A stretch of 64,000 nucleotides of DNA from Haloechinothrix halophila YIM 93223 (GCF_000504245.1 NZ_KI632509.1:4243502-4307501); one strand, 5' to 3'. Shown: positions 8,744 through 17,730, counted from the first letter of the stretch. The notes: a model not told the origin generated them from the sequence alone. Translations and numbers: made by a program.

Positions 8744-10102
8744 TCACGCGGCGGGCCGCAGTCGCGGCCTGGGAATGTCGAGCGGGGTGTCGACCCAGGT
8801 CCAGGGGTGGTGCCTGCGTCGCACCTCGGCGATCACCCGGAACGCCAGCTCGACAGCCTGGTCGGCATTGAGCCGGAGATCGCTCGCGGTCTCGTAGGCT
8901 CTCGCCAGCTGGGCGTCGAGCACCTGGTCGGCTCCCCCGACGCGTTCGGTGGCGTGCTCGTCGCTGGTCAGCTCAAGATGCAGTCCACCAGGGTGGGTAC
9001 CGCATTCCTCATGCACCTCAAGGAATCCCGATACTTCCGCTGTGATGTCGTCGAACCGCCGGGTCTTGTACCCGCCCTCGGACAACAGGGGGTTGCCATG
9101 CATCGGGTCGCACGCCCACACCGGCAGGTGACCCGCCGCAGCCACCCCGTCCAGCAGCGGCGGCAGGTGCTCGGTGACCCGCTCGGCGCCCATCCGTGTG
9201 ATGAGCACCAGCCTGCCGGGAACGCGCCATGGGTCGAGGCGATCACACAGGCGCCGCAACTCGTCCGGCGTGACGCTCGGCCCGAGCTTGACGCCGATGG
9301 GATTGGCGATGCCGGACAGTAGCTCGACATGCGCACCGTCGACCTGCCGCGTCCTGTCGTCGACCCACACCAGGTGGGCACTGCCGCAGTACCACGCCCC
9401 GGTGTCCGGATCGCACTGGACGAGCGCGCGTTCGTAGCCGGGAAGCAACGCCTCGTGCGAGGTGTAGCAGCCCTGCTCACCGCCGTACGCCGCGTCCGGC
9501 TCGACCCTTCGCGCCGCCATGAACCGCAACGCCATGGTGATCTCGTCGATGACCCGCTCGAACTGCCGCCGCGCCGGACTGAGCCGCACGAACCGCTGGT
9601 TCAGCGCGTGGATGTCCGACAGCTCCGGCGGCCCAGCGGTCGCCATCGCGCGTAACAAGTTCAGCGTGGTCGCGGCGTGGTAGTAGGCGGTGCGCAGCCT
9701 GCTCGCATCCGGTGTGCTGGTTGTGCCGAACTGGCCCGCGGTCCTGCCGAGCGTTACCACCGGAAGCCCGGCACCGTAGCTGAGCAACACCGCCAACTGC
9801 TGGATTACCTGGAACGTTCCGCGCACCTCGCGCTCGGTGCAGGAGGAGAACAGCTCGGCGCAATCCCCCGCCTGCAGCAGAAACGCCTCCCCGCGCGCCA
9901 CCTCAGCCAGCGCCGACTGCAGCCGGCGCACCTCGCCGGGCACCACAAGCGGCGGCAACCCGGCGAGCTCGCGCAGGACCGCGTCAACGGCACCGGGGTC
10001 GGACCAGTCCGGTTGCTGCGCTGCGGGAAAGTCCCGCCAGGAGTCAGGATGCCAGCCCGCTGCCGGGTGGTGCACCGCGACGTCGATGGCGGCGTGGCTC
10101 AT
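8744..10102 (-). CDS. Divergent class II DAHP synthase homologue
   Basis: A 452-residue protein of the plant-type DAHP synthase family, which condenses phosphoenolpyruvate with erythrose 4-phosphate at the start of the shikimate pathway. The metal-binding Cys (QAGDCAE), His (DPMHGN), Glu (GLHLELT) and Asp (ASDLRLN) are present, as are GVKLGP and TRMG. After RTAGQF, however, the stretch that normally reads AKPRS and runs through SYRGDMIN is missing: about 30 residues are replaced by GTTST. The usual WIGERTR is WVDDRTR. It overlaps the upstream gene by four bases. It is a secondary-metabolism paralogue, since no other shikimate gene is nearby, and it may not make DAHP at all. Confidence 0.8.
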   Translation of the reverse strand: MSHAAIDVAVHHPAAGWHPDSWRDFPAAQQPDWSDPGAVDAVLRELAGLPPLVVPGEVRRLQSALAEVARGEAFLLQAGDCAELFSSCTEREVRGTFQVIQQLAVLLSYGAGLPVVTLGRTAGQFGTTSTPDASRLRTAYYHAATTLNLLRAMATAGPPELSDIHALNQRFVRLSPARRQFERVIDEITMALRFMAARRVEPDAAYGGEQGCYTSHEALLPGYERALVQCDPDTGAWYCGSAHLVWVDDRTRQVDGAHVELLSGIANPIGVKLGPSVTPDELRRLCDRLDPWRVPGRLVLITRMGAERVTEHLPPLLDGVAAAGHLPVWACDPMHGNPLLSEGGYKTRRFDDITAEVSGFLEVHEECGTHPGGLHLELTSDEHATERVGGADQVLDAQLARAYETASDLRLNADQAVELAFRVIAEVRRRHHPWTWVDTPLDIPRPRLRPAA

Positions 10103-10887
10103 GCGAACTGGCCCGGCTCACGACCTTGGCCCGCTGGTCCCCGATACGCCTGCGCGATCGTGAGCCAGTGCTCGGCGTCGGGCCCGACAGCCCGCAGCGC
10201 GAGGTCGTCCGGGTGCCGCCTGCGGGTGACAAGCAGGCAGAAGTCCGCCGCGGGACCAGTGATCCGCTGGGGCGAGTCGGCCGGACCGAACAGCCACGTC
10301 CTGCCGGATGGCGCGGTCAGCTCGAAACGGAACTCTACGTCGGGTGGGGTCAGGTCCCGGGCCTGGTAGCCGAAGTCCCACGTGCGCACCGCGAACGCGA
10401 CAATGTGCTTGAGCCGGTCGGTGCGGGTGCGCCGCACGCCGAGCGCGTCGGCGATGTCCTGACCGTGGCCGAACAGCTCCATCATCCCAGCCGCTGCCAG
10501 CACCGGCGCCGGCAACGGGTTGACCAGCCATGGCACCAACTGACCAGCTGGCACCTCGGCGAGCGCTTTGATCCCGGCGTCGCGCTCCGCGCGCCAGCGG
10601 GTCAGCAATGCCTCCGGCGGGTCGTTGACGTAGTCGTCCAGCGCGGCGTTGACCGCGGCATCGAAGCCGCCGCCCACCTGGGCCGCCATCGCACGGAAGG
10701 CCTCAGGCTCCGCGGCGGCCATCCCCGCGATGCGGAAAATGAACGCCAGATGCCCGATCTGGTGCGCGATCGTCCACCCCGGCGCTGGGGTCGGCGACGC
10801 CCATCGTGCCGTGTCGAGCCCAGCGACCAGCTGGTCGACCTCAGCGGCCTCAGCGGTGAGATCGGCGATCACAGTCTGCTCTTCCAC
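10099..10887 (-). CDS. TIGR03084/DinB-like maleylpyruvate-isomerase-fold protein
   Basis: A 262-residue protein with the mycothiol-dependent maleylpyruvate isomerase N-terminal fold. The segment GWTIAHQIGHLAFIFRIA carries the first metal-binding His residues, and ELFGHGQDIADALG the later one, giving a three-His site as in DinB/MDMPI proteins. The C-terminal half (VEFRFELTAPSGRTWLFGP) resembles the TIGR03084 extension. The GTG at 10887 is chosen for the AGAGGT site upstream; a longer form would start at 10914. Its stop overlaps the DAHP synthase start by four bases. Such proteins can act as mycothiol transferases, but the partner and reaction here are unknown. A TTGACA box lies 54-59 bases upstream of the start. 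Confidence 0.75.
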   Translation of the reverse strand: MEEQTVIADLTAEAAEVDQLVAGLDTARWASPTPAPGWTIAHQIGHLAFIFRIAGMAAAEPEAFRAMAAQVGGGFDAAVNAALDDYVNDPPEALLTRWRAERDAGIKALAEVPAGQLVPWLVNPLPAPVLAAAGMMELFGHGQDIADALGVRRTRTDRLKHIVAFAVRTWDFGYQARDLTPPDVEFRFELTAPSGRTWLFGPADSPQRITGPAADFCLLVTRRRHPDDLALRAVGPDAEHWLTIAQAYRGPAGQGREPGQFA

Positions 10888-11075
10888 GTTCGACCTCTTT
10901 TCTGGCTGCGGCAACCCATCCGTTGCCTGCCGACGGTGCCTGTCAAGTACAGCGCGGCACCGGCCGTCCGGTCTTCTCCGCCGCTGTTCTCCCTGGTTGC
11001 GTGGCTGCGGGCGCGCTGTGGCGCGTCAGGTCGTTGCGGCAGACGACACGGCTACGCGTGACAACCAGTTGCGGC

Positions 11076-12038
11076 TCATGCCACGCGGCGTCGCGCGGCC
11101 GCCCAGCTTGCCCACGCGGTCAGCGCGATCACCGCGGCGTCGTCGTTGTCCTCTGCCAGGAACGCGCTGATCAACGCGTCGTCGATCTGGTATGAGGCCA
11201 ACGCGGTGAGCAGCGCGACACGACCCGCCGTCCGGTGCTGTGCTGGCAGCCGCGCGACGTCGTCTTCCACCCACGCCCTGCTCGGGCCAGACGGACCCGC
11301 TTCCGGCGCCGCCACCCGCTCGAGGACCAGCTCGCGAACCGTGTCCGGCACCGACCGCGCACCGGCGGCATCGAAGGCGTTGCTCGCTCTGGCGAGCGCG
11401 GCGGCGATCGTTGGGTTCGGTGTCGCCCACGCGAGCTCCTGCGGCAGTACGGCGTCCGGCAGCAGATCGACGGACTCCCCCGGCACGATCGCGATGTCGC
11501 GCACCACGACGCGCCCGAGCAGCCCGCCAGCCGTGGCCGCAGCCGACTCCGGAAGCCCGGGCAGCGGCGAGTCCGGCAGGAACACATTGACCATCCGATT
11601 GAGATAGTCGAACGTGGCCGCCACGCCGAGGTACTCCGCACGATGCTCGGCGGAGAACGGCTCATCACCGCCACGCATCGCCCACGTTCGCAATGCGTCC
11701 GCCGCGTCGCCGACCTCGCCCGCCCGCCGTCGCGACGCGCCGTGCACCGCGACGCAATACGGGCAATGGTTGGCTTCGGACACCGCGGTCGCCACGACCT
11801 CCTTCGCCGCGCGACTCGCCAAGCCGTCCGCCAGCAGGCTCTCCCGCAACAGCGTCCAGCTCGCCGCCATCACCTCAGGCACGGGCGCGTGCAACGCGAT
11901 CGGCGGCGCCAGCATTCCGAAGTCCCGCTCCACCTGGCGGTAGACGTCGGCGACGAGACCACTCGCCGCCGACGTCTTGACCGGTCGAACATGCCGGACT
12001 TGGTTGCGCGCGCCGCGCAACAGTCTCGTTGTCAGCAT
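11076..12038 (-). CDS. Carboxymuconolactone decarboxylase/AhpD-like protein
   Basis: A 320-residue protein whose first half is an AhpD-like fold with the EANHCPYCVAVH motif (Glu, CxxC and His), the redox and proton-relay site of alkylhydroperoxidase-type CMD proteins. The second half, about residues 170-320, looks like a helical partner domain (EAGPSGPSRAWVEDDV..LP.QHRTAGRVALLTA) and may be a degenerate second CMD unit. It is eight bases downstream of the histidine-rich membrane protein gene on the same strand. A peroxidatic or thiol-disulphide role in support of the oxidative steps of the pathway is plausible. A 188-base non-coding gap follows before the next gene. Confidence 0.75.
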   Translation of the reverse strand: MLTTRLLRGARNQVRHVRPVKTSAASGLVADVYRQVERDFGMLAPPIALHAPVPEVMAASWTLLRESLLADGLASRAAKEVVATAVSEANHCPYCVAVHGASRRRAGEVGDAADALRTWAMRGGDEPFSAEHRAEYLGVAATFDYLNRMVNVFLPDSPLPGLPESAAATAGGLLGRVVVRDIAIVPGESVDLLPDAVLPQELAWATPNPTIAAALARASNAFDAAGARSVPDTVRELVLERVAAPEAGPSGPSRAWVEDDVARLPAQHRTAGRVALLTALASYQIDDALISAFLAEDNDDAAVIALTAWASWAAARRRVA

Positions 12039-12046
12039 GTCCCGCG

Positions 12047-12778
12047 CTACCGCGCTGCCGTCAGTTCGGGCTCAGGGGTGGGCGCTGCCGCATCCCACTG
12101 GCTCCCGGCGGACAGGTACCCAAGCCGCACCTCACGCCGCTCCCGCCACAGGTGATACACCGCGACCGCGAAGATGACCGACCCGACGACGTTGGCGATG
12201 AAGTGCCACCAAATGCGGTACGTCCACAAGCCTGGGCCGGGATCGAGCAGGCCGAACCACGTCGACAGCCCGATCGCCTGGCTCGCGCCAAGCGCCACCG
12301 ACAACGTCAACACGAGGTGCTCCATGCCGTGGATGCCCTGCATCAGCACGCCCATCTTCCCCCACTTTCGGGCCTTGGTGGACAGCGCGCGACGGGTGAT
12401 GAGCACGACTCCGACCAGCCCAGCAAGGAAGATGAAGTTGCCCGTCATGTGCAGGATCTCCATGCCAAGCGACGGTTTGTCCGGCGCGACCTGGCCTAGA
12501 CCGTTGGCGAGACCCGTGCCGAGCGGCGTCATCCACGCCTTCTCGTTCGGATGCGCGAGCCAGTAGGCCACCTGCGCGAAGTGCTCCTGGACGTGGCCGA
12601 GTTGCCCGATGATCCCAAGACCGATCACCCCGACGGACAGGCTATACACCCACGGCCGCACCGGCCCGCGGTTGGCGTAGGCAAGCACACCTACGGCCGC
12701 CCACATCGCCACCGCCCACACGACCAGGCCGACCGCCCCAACCGACGCCAGCGGCGACGGCATCGCACTCATGGTCAT
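12047..12778 (-). CDS. Histidine-rich polytopic membrane protein
   Basis: A 243-residue protein with about six membrane helices and no signal peptide. Histidines cluster near helix ends in the motifs GHVQEHF, LHMTGN, GIHGMEHL and WHFIAN. This pattern resembles membrane proteins that bind haem b, copper or di-iron, but I recognise no named family. The ATG overlaps the stop of the GMC oxidoreductase gene by four bases, so the two are translationally coupled. A job as a membrane electron acceptor or anchor for the GMC enzyme is an inference from that coupling. Confidence 0.7.
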   Translation of the reverse strand: MTMSAMPSPLASVGAVGLVVWAVAMWAAVGVLAYANRGPVRPWVYSLSVGVIGLGIIGQLGHVQEHFAQVAYWLAHPNEKAWMTPLGTGLANGLGQVAPDKPSLGMEILHMTGNFIFLAGLVGVVLITRRALSTKARKWGKMGVLMQGIHGMEHLVLTLSVALGASQAIGLSTWFGLLDPGPGLWTYRIWWHFIANVVGSVIFAVAVYHLWRERREVRLGYLSAGSQWDAAAPTPEPELTAAR

Positions 12779-14424
12779 GCCCGCTCTCCCCTCATAGCTG
12801 ACACCCTGTTGCCTCGTGAGCCCGCATCCGGCGGCGGCGCGCCGTAGGTGACGTCGACGCCGCGTTGCCGCGCCGCGCCGACGATGCCCGGCATCGCACG
12901 TTCGGCGAGTGCCGCGATGGTCATGGCGGGATTCACCGTCAGCGCGCCAGGCACGGCGGAACCGTCGGTGACGAAAATGCCAGGGTGATCGCGCAGCTCA
13001 TGGTTGTCGGTCAGCGCCGACGTCGCGGAGTCGTCACCGATCCGGCAGGACGCAAGCGGGTGCACGGTGTAGGCGCCGACGAGATCGTTCGTCCACGCCG
13101 CGACCTCGGCAAGCCCGTCACGCTCCAGGATGTCGGCGACCTCGGCGTCTGCCATCGCCCACGCCCGCAGCGTTGATTCACGCGGCTGGTAGCTCAGCGC
13201 GCCCTTGCCGAGCATCTGCTGCGAGATGCGCATCGCGTTGCCGGTGGGCGGCGGCGGGCCGAACACACCCTCGTTGTCGTCCTCGATCATCTGGAAGATC
13301 GTCAGCCAGGAGCGCCAGCGGGACAACATTTCCTTCTTGTCAGGGCCGAACCAGTCGCCCGTGCCCGGCACCTGCGCCAGGATCGTGCCAAGGCCAGGCG
13401 GGAAGTAGAGCTGTTCCAGCGAGTAGCGGGTGAACTCGGGCAGCGAGCCGTCCAGTCGGTCCCAACTCGCGACGGTCGGGCCTTTGCCGATGTGATTGGC
13501 CTCGTAGGCAGTGTTGTCGTCCCCGTCGCCACGCCTTAACCCGAGGACGTCGCGGACCTTGTCCTCGTTCATGATCGCGGTGTTGAGGCGCTCGCCGTTA
13601 CCGGAGAAGTACCGGCCGACGGCGTGCGGCATCGCGCCAAGCTCAGGTTCGGAGCGTTGCAGGATCACCGGCGTCGCCCCGGCACCGGCGGCGAGGACGA
13701 CGAGTTTGGCATCGATGGTGCCGCTACCGACGTGCTGGCGATAGTCGACCTGGTCGATCTGGTTGTAGTGCACCCGGTAGCCCCCGTCTACCGTCCGGGT
13801 CAGGTGCTGCACCTCATGCAGCGGCCGGATCTCCGCACCGTGCGCCACGGCGGCTGGCAAATAGTTGAGCAGTAGCGACTGCTTGGCGTCGAACTGGCAG
13901 CCTGCCATCATCCAGTTGCAGTTGGTGCAGGTGCCGTGGTCGATCGCCGCCGGGAGCGGGTTCGCGGTGCGTCCGGCGTGCTGACAAGCCGCCGCCCACA
14001 GCCCGCCCGCGTAGCTTGCGTGCTGCCAGTCCGGTTTGGAAATCGCGATCGACTCCGCGACGCGGTCGTACCAGGGATCAAGCGTGTCGCGGGTGATGGC
14101 GGCGGGCCACATCCGCTGGCCAAGGCTGCCCTGGCGCTCGAAGATGAAGCGCGGCGCGCGCGGCATCGCGGCGAAGTAGACGACACTGCCACCGCCGACG
14201 CAGTTGCCGCCGAGCACGCTCATGCCGTCCCCGACCACGAAGTCGAAGATCCGGGTGTACGACGAGCCAAGCAGGAAATCGTGCTCGAAGTCGTTGGCCT
14301 CCAGCCACGGGCCGCGCTCCAGCACCGTGACCTTGGCCCCGCCCGCCGCGAGATGGTACGCGGCGATCGCGCCGCCGAAGCCGCTGCCGACGACGAGGAC
14401 ATCGGTGTGTTCAGTGCTGGTCAT
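12775..14424 (-). CDS. GMC-family FAD oxidoreductase
   Basis: A 549-residue flavoprotein. The N-terminus has the FAD dinucleotide fold VLVVGSGFGGAIAAYHLAAGG and ERGPW. GNCVGGGSVVYF is the family's FAD-attachment region, and the C-terminal VTDGSAVPGALTVNPAMTIAALAERA is the second GMC signature, with the catalytic His represented in the YTVHPLASCRIG segment. It resembles cholesterol-oxidase or gluconate-dehydrogenase-like branches. Four-base overlaps tie it to a small upstream partner and a downstream membrane protein. Related oxidoreductases accompany enediyne warhead genes, so an oxidative tailoring role beside the UNB genes fits, but its substrate is not known. There is no Tat or Sec signal. 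Confidence 0.85.
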   Translation of the reverse strand: MTSTEHTDVLVVGSGFGGAIAAYHLAAGGAKVTVLERGPWLEANDFEHDFLLGSSYTRIFDFVVGDGMSVLGGNCVGGGSVVYFAAMPRAPRFIFERQGSLGQRMWPAAITRDTLDPWYDRVAESIAISKPDWQHASYAGGLWAAACQHAGRTANPLPAAIDHGTCTNCNWMMAGCQFDAKQSLLLNYLPAAVAHGAEIRPLHEVQHLTRTVDGGYRVHYNQIDQVDYRQHVGSGTIDAKLVVLAAGAGATPVILQRSEPELGAMPHAVGRYFSGNGERLNTAIMNEDKVRDVLGLRRGDGDDNTAYEANHIGKGPTVASWDRLDGSLPEFTRYSLEQLYFPPGLGTILAQVPGTGDWFGPDKKEMLSRWRSWLTIFQMIEDDNEGVFGPPPPTGNAMRISQQMLGKGALSYQPRESTLRAWAMADAEVADILERDGLAEVAAWTNDLVGAYTVHPLASCRIGDDSATSALTDNHELRDHPGIFVTDGSAVPGALTVNPAMTIAALAERAMPGIVGAARQRGVDVTYGAPPPDAGSRGNRVSAMRGERA

Positions 14425-15056
14425 GCCGGGCTCCCTGACGCGGTGGTTGCGGGGTGGATGTCGGCGAGCGGGCGACCGTAGGAGCCTTGACCGTACTGCC
14501 AGCGGCCGTCAGCGGCGGGGACGCCGATGTCCATAGCGGTCAGGCCGGGGTGACCCTCGGCGAGTGCCTGCGCGGTGGGTTTGTGCGCCGCGCTGTCGTA
14601 GGCCATGTTGCAGAACAGCGCGAGGCTCACCCAGCCGTCTTTCTCCGGGTGCCCTGGAGTGGTCAGCTGCCGCACCAGCGCGGCGCGGTGCTCGTAGTCC
14701 AGCGCGACGAACGCGGGAACGGCGTCGTCGACCGGCAGATCGTGCTCCTCGGCGTAGCCGATCGCATGCACATTCAGCGTGGCGGCGAGCGGTTCCAGGC
14801 CCGCTGTCACCCCGGTAGCCGGAGTTTCCAGCAGGTCGAGGGCACCAGCTTCGACCGCCCCGCCGCCCTCAGATATCCCAGCGATCGCCCTATCCCCCGC
14901 CCACCGCTTCGCTCCGGGGATGATTGTGTCCGCGAACGCCTCGAGTGTCATGGTCCTCACGGCGTCGTCGGTCAGTCCCCCTGCGGTGCCAACGCTTTCA
15001 TCCCCGTTCGTGCCGGGTTGGCTCCCAACCGAATCCACAACAGACCGCTCGGTCAT
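14421..15056 (-). CDS. Gluconate 2-dehydrogenase subunit 3-like partner of the GMC oxidoreductase
   Basis: A 211-residue protein with the signature MTLEAFADTIIPGAKRWAGD near residue 35, similar to the small subunit (subunit 3, DUF5987-like) that pairs with GMC dehydrogenases. The start at 15056 has GGAGGT eight bases upstream; the longer GTG form at 15065 overlaps that site. The N-terminal 30 residues are low-complexity. The stop overlaps the GMC start by four bases, supporting a protein complex. It is the first gene of the left operon. A 100-base stretch upstream separates it from the SOS box of the divergent HNH gene. Confidence 0.7.
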   Translation of the reverse strand: MTERSVVDSVGSQPGTNGDESVGTAGGLTDDAVRTMTLEAFADTIIPGAKRWAGDRAIAGISEGGGAVEAGALDLLETPATGVTAGLEPLAATLNVHAIGYAEEHDLPVDDAVPAFVALDYEHRAALVRQLTTPGHPEKDGWVSLALFCNMAYDSAAHKPTAQALAEGHPGLTAMDIGVPAADGRWQYGQGSYGRPLADIHPATTASGSPA

Positions 15057-15152
15057 CCGGCGCACCTCCAGTCGTGCGAGTCGGTACCCAGAATGCGGTG
15101 GCGGCGCAGCCAGGCGCGTCTTCTCGGCTGCGTGGCTCCGACACGTGAGCCG

Positions 15153-15170
15153 TTAGAACACATATTCGAT
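15153..15170 (+). promoter_or_regulatory. LexA-type SOS box upstream of the DUF222/HNH gene
   Basis: TTAGAACACATATTCGAT matches the mycobacterial SOS box pattern (GAAC, four bases, GTTC) with one change in the core, GAAC-ACAT-ATTC at 15156-15167. A TATAGT -10-like element follows at 15180-15185. DUF222/13E12 genes in mycobacteria are known LexA targets, so DNA-damage control of the interrupted gene is likely. Confidence 0.55.
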
Positions 15171-15257
15171 ATGTTGTGGTATAGTTTCGTCGTGGGCCTC
15201 TTCTGGGGGCGCGGGATGACGGGTCTTTTTGTCGTCGCGCGCTAGGGGGTGTGGTCG

Positions 15258-16224
15258 ATGTCGGCGTCAGAGTCGAATCATGGGGATGAGTTCGAGGGTG
15301 AGCCTGATGACGGGCCCGATATTGAGGGTGCGCACGTGCCCGGAGCAGGCGGTGAGTCCGGGGGCGAATCCGCTGAGGTCCTGTCTGCCCCTGAGGACGT
15401 GTTGTGCCTTGGTGATGTGGAGTGGGCGGATTTCGAGGCGGACAGCCTGATCGAGGTTGCGAAGTTGTCGCAGCGCCTGATTGGGCGGGTTCAGGCGGTG
15501 CAATTGAAGGCTGTTGCGGAGTTGCGGGCGCGGCGGGGGTGTGAGCGCGAGACCGCGGACGAGGTCGGGCTCGCGCTAGCCGTCGGGCAGCACCAGGCTG
15601 ATCGGCAGATCGAGTTGGCTACGCAGATCACGCGCCGGTTTCCGCGGTTGTTGGGGTCGTTGGAGCGTGGTGATGTGGACGCCTACAAGGCGGCGAAGGT
15701 GGTGGAGTCGGGCGCCCTGCTTTCGGACGAGCACGCCGCTCAGTTGGACGCGGAGATGGAGTCACGGCTCGCGGGTCGGGATGGGGCGGCGATCCAACGC
15801 TCTGCTCGTTACCGGGTCGACAAGCTGGATCCGGAGGGTGCGGCCGAGCGGGTGCGGCGCTGCCGCGAAGACCGCAGGGTGGAGTTGCGGTTCACCGAGA
15901 ATGGGATGGCGGATTTGTGTGCCTACCTGCCGGCTGAGACCGCGGCGGCGATCTATGGACGGATTGATGCGATCGCGAAGTCGAACAACTCCCGCCGCGA
16001 GGAGCGCAGCCTGGATGCGATCCGTGCTGATGTGCTCACCGAACTGCTGCTCGGTACGCGGGAGAGCTACCGGCGGGTGCAGATCCAGGTGACCGTTCCC
16101 GTGACGACGCTGCTCGGGGTACGGGATCTGCCGGGTGATCTGGAGGGCTATGGGCCGATTCCGGCTGAGATCGCCCGCGAGATGGCCGCCGATCCCCGCT
16201 GCACGTGGCGACGCCTTCTCACCG
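15258..16224 (+). pseudogene. 5' part of a DUF222/HNH endonuclease gene split by an IS element
   Basis: The first 322 codons of a 13E12-repeat-type protein: an acidic N-terminus, then the DUF222 region from WADFEADSLIEVAKLSQRLIG to ADPRCTWRRLLT. The ATG at 15258 has AGGGGG seven bases upstream. The frame runs straight into an IS256-family element at 16225 and ends 38 bases later at a stop inside it. Joining base 16224 to 17740 restores one frame of 445 codons with the expected TWRRLLTDPPTGQLL join. Intact proteins carry a C-terminal HNH nuclease domain, lost from this fragment. An SOS box lies upstream. Confidence 0.85.
16216..16224. repeat. Target-site duplication, left copy
   Basis: TTCTCACCG occurs immediately outside both ends of the IS element (here and at 17731-17739). 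A 9-bp duplication fits IS256-family transposition. Confidence 0.85.
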
Positions 16225-16307
16225 GGGGTGCAAGATCTTTTGTGGAAGTGGGCGGGCCATGATCATCGGTGGGCCGGAGGGTCCGGGCCGGTGGAAGGGA
16301 ACGCTAC

Positions 16308-17636
16308 GTGACGACGGACAAGGCGCAGGATGCGGTCGAGGGCTCGGCGGCGGAGGAGGCTTCGCGGCGGTTGGCGGAGCTGGTCTCGCCGGAGGGTATT
16401 GATCGGATTCTGGCTGACGCGAAAGCGTCGGGGACGCCGTTGGATGGCCCGGACGGCATTCTGAATCAGATGAGTAAGGCGGTGATCGAGCGGGCGTTGG
16501 GCGCGGAGATGCATGAGCATCTCGGGTACGCGAAACACGACGCTGCGGGACGCGGAACGGGCAATTCCCGCAACGGGTATTCGGCGAAGACGGTCACCAC
16601 CAACACCGGTAAGGTCCAGATCGAGGTTCCGCGGGACCGCACGGGCGGGTTTGAACCGCGGATCGTGAAGAAGCATCAGCGTCGGCTCGGCCAGATCGAT
16701 GACATGATCTTGTCGCTGTATGCGAAAGGGATGACCACCCGCGATATCAAGGATCATTTGCTCGAGGTGTATGGCGCCGAGGCGAGCCACGAGCTGATTT
16801 CGAATGTGACCGATGTGGTGCATGACGAGATCAAGACGTGGCAGAACCGTCCGCTGGACCAGGTGTATGTGATCGCCTACATCGACGCGCTGGTGGTCAA
16901 GATCCGCACCAACGGGGTGGTGATCAACCGGCCGGCCTACATCGTCACCGGTGTCGACGTCGACGGGTTCAAGCACGTGCTGGGTGTGTGGATCGGCCCC
17001 ACCGAGGGGGAGAGCAAGGCCCACTGGCTAGCGGTACTGACCGAGGTGAAGAACCGCGGCGTGGAAGACGTACTGATCGTGTGCTGCGACGGGCTGACCG
17101 GACTGCCGGACGCGATCCGCACTGTGTGGCCGAAAGCCGAGGTGCAAACCTGCGTGATTCATTTGATCCGGAATTCGATGAAATACGTGTCCTATTCCGA
17201 CCGCAAGAAGGTTGCCGCCGCGTTGAAACCGATCTACACGGCCGTCAACGCCGAAGCCGCCGAGATAGCGCTGGAGCATCTCCGTAAAGAGTGGGGCACG
17301 AAATACCCAGGCATGCTCGCCGCGTGGGATCGCGCCTGGGAAGACTTCACTCCGTTCCTCAAATACCCGAAAGAAATACGAAAAGTGGTGTATACCACTA
17401 ACGCGATCGAATCATTGAATTTTCAACTGCGGAAAATCATGAAAAACAGAGGACATTTCACCACCGAGGACGCCGCGATGAAGCTGCTTTATCTCGGCAT
17501 CCGACACGTCACCGGACGCTACATCGACGGTGACGGTCATGTTCGCGCCAAGGGCGAACGCGGCACCGGCACTTACGGGTGGAAAGCCGCGCTCAACCAC
17601 TTCGCCGTCCTCTTCGGCGACCGGCTCGTCCTCTAA
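16308..17636 (+). CDS. IS256-family (Mutator-type) transposase
   Basis: A 442-residue DDE transposase that cuts and joins the IS ends. The acidic triad is visible: Asp in YIDALVVKIR, Asp in CCDGLTGLPDAI, and Glu in YTTNAIESLNFQLRK, with the family's WLAVLTEVKNRG before the second Asp. The N-terminal part (QLDGPDGILNQMSKAVIERALGAEM-like) is the DNA-binding region. The GTG at 16308 has GGAAGGGAA upstream and is preferred over the reading from 16269. The frame is full length without stops, so the element is probably still active. The 7-bp hairpin after the stop lies inside the element. Confidence 0.92.
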   Translation: MTTDKAQDAVEGSAAEEASRRLAELVSPEGIDRILADAKASGTPLDGPDGILNQMSKAVIERALGAEMHEHLGYAKHDAAGRGTGNSRNGYSAKTVTTNTGKVQIEVPRDRTGGFEPRIVKKHQRRLGQIDDMILSLYAKGMTTRDIKDHLLEVYGAEASHELISNVTDVVHDEIKTWQNRPLDQVYVIAYIDALVVKIRTNGVVINRPAYIVTGVDVDGFKHVLGVWIGPTEGESKAHWLAVLTEVKNRGVEDVLIVCCDGLTGLPDAIRTVWPKAEVQTCVIHLIRNSMKYVSYSDRKKVAAALKPIYTAVNAEAAEIALEHLRKEWGTKYPGMLAAWDRAWEDFTPFLKYPKEIRKVVYTTNAIESLNFQLRKIMKNRGHFTTEDAAMKLLYLGIRHVTGRYIDGDGHVRAKGERGTGTYGWKAALNHFAVLFGDRLVL

Positions 17637-17640
17637 CGCG

Positions 17641-17659
17641 CCGTCACACACAGTGACGG
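17641..17659 (+). terminator. Short hairpin after the transposase
   Basis: CCGTCAC and GTGACGG form a perfect 7-bp stem with a 5-base loop, starting five bases after the transposase stop. It has no T-run, so termination is only possible. Confidence 0.35.
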
Positions 17660-17730
17660 ATTCGACCACTCATCAAAAGCAACGAAAAGGATAAACAGGC
17701 CCAAACATCCACAAAAATCTTGACACGCTG

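Larger units (their letters stand above)
16225..17730 (+). mobile_element. IS256-family insertion sequence
   Basis: A 1506-bp element with one transposase gene, bounded by a 9-bp direct duplication. The ends carry imperfect inverted repeats: CAAGATCTTTTGTGGAAGT at the left and, on the other strand, CAAGATTTTTGTGGATGT at the right, each a few bases in from the edge. It inserted into the DUF222/HNH gene in the same orientation. Clean duplication and intact transposase suggest a recent event. Confidence 0.9.

Noticed and set aside
16269..16308. Upstream start for the transposase
   Set aside because: The extra 13 codons are Arg/Gly-rich and unconserved, while GTG 16308 has GGAAGGGAA upstream.
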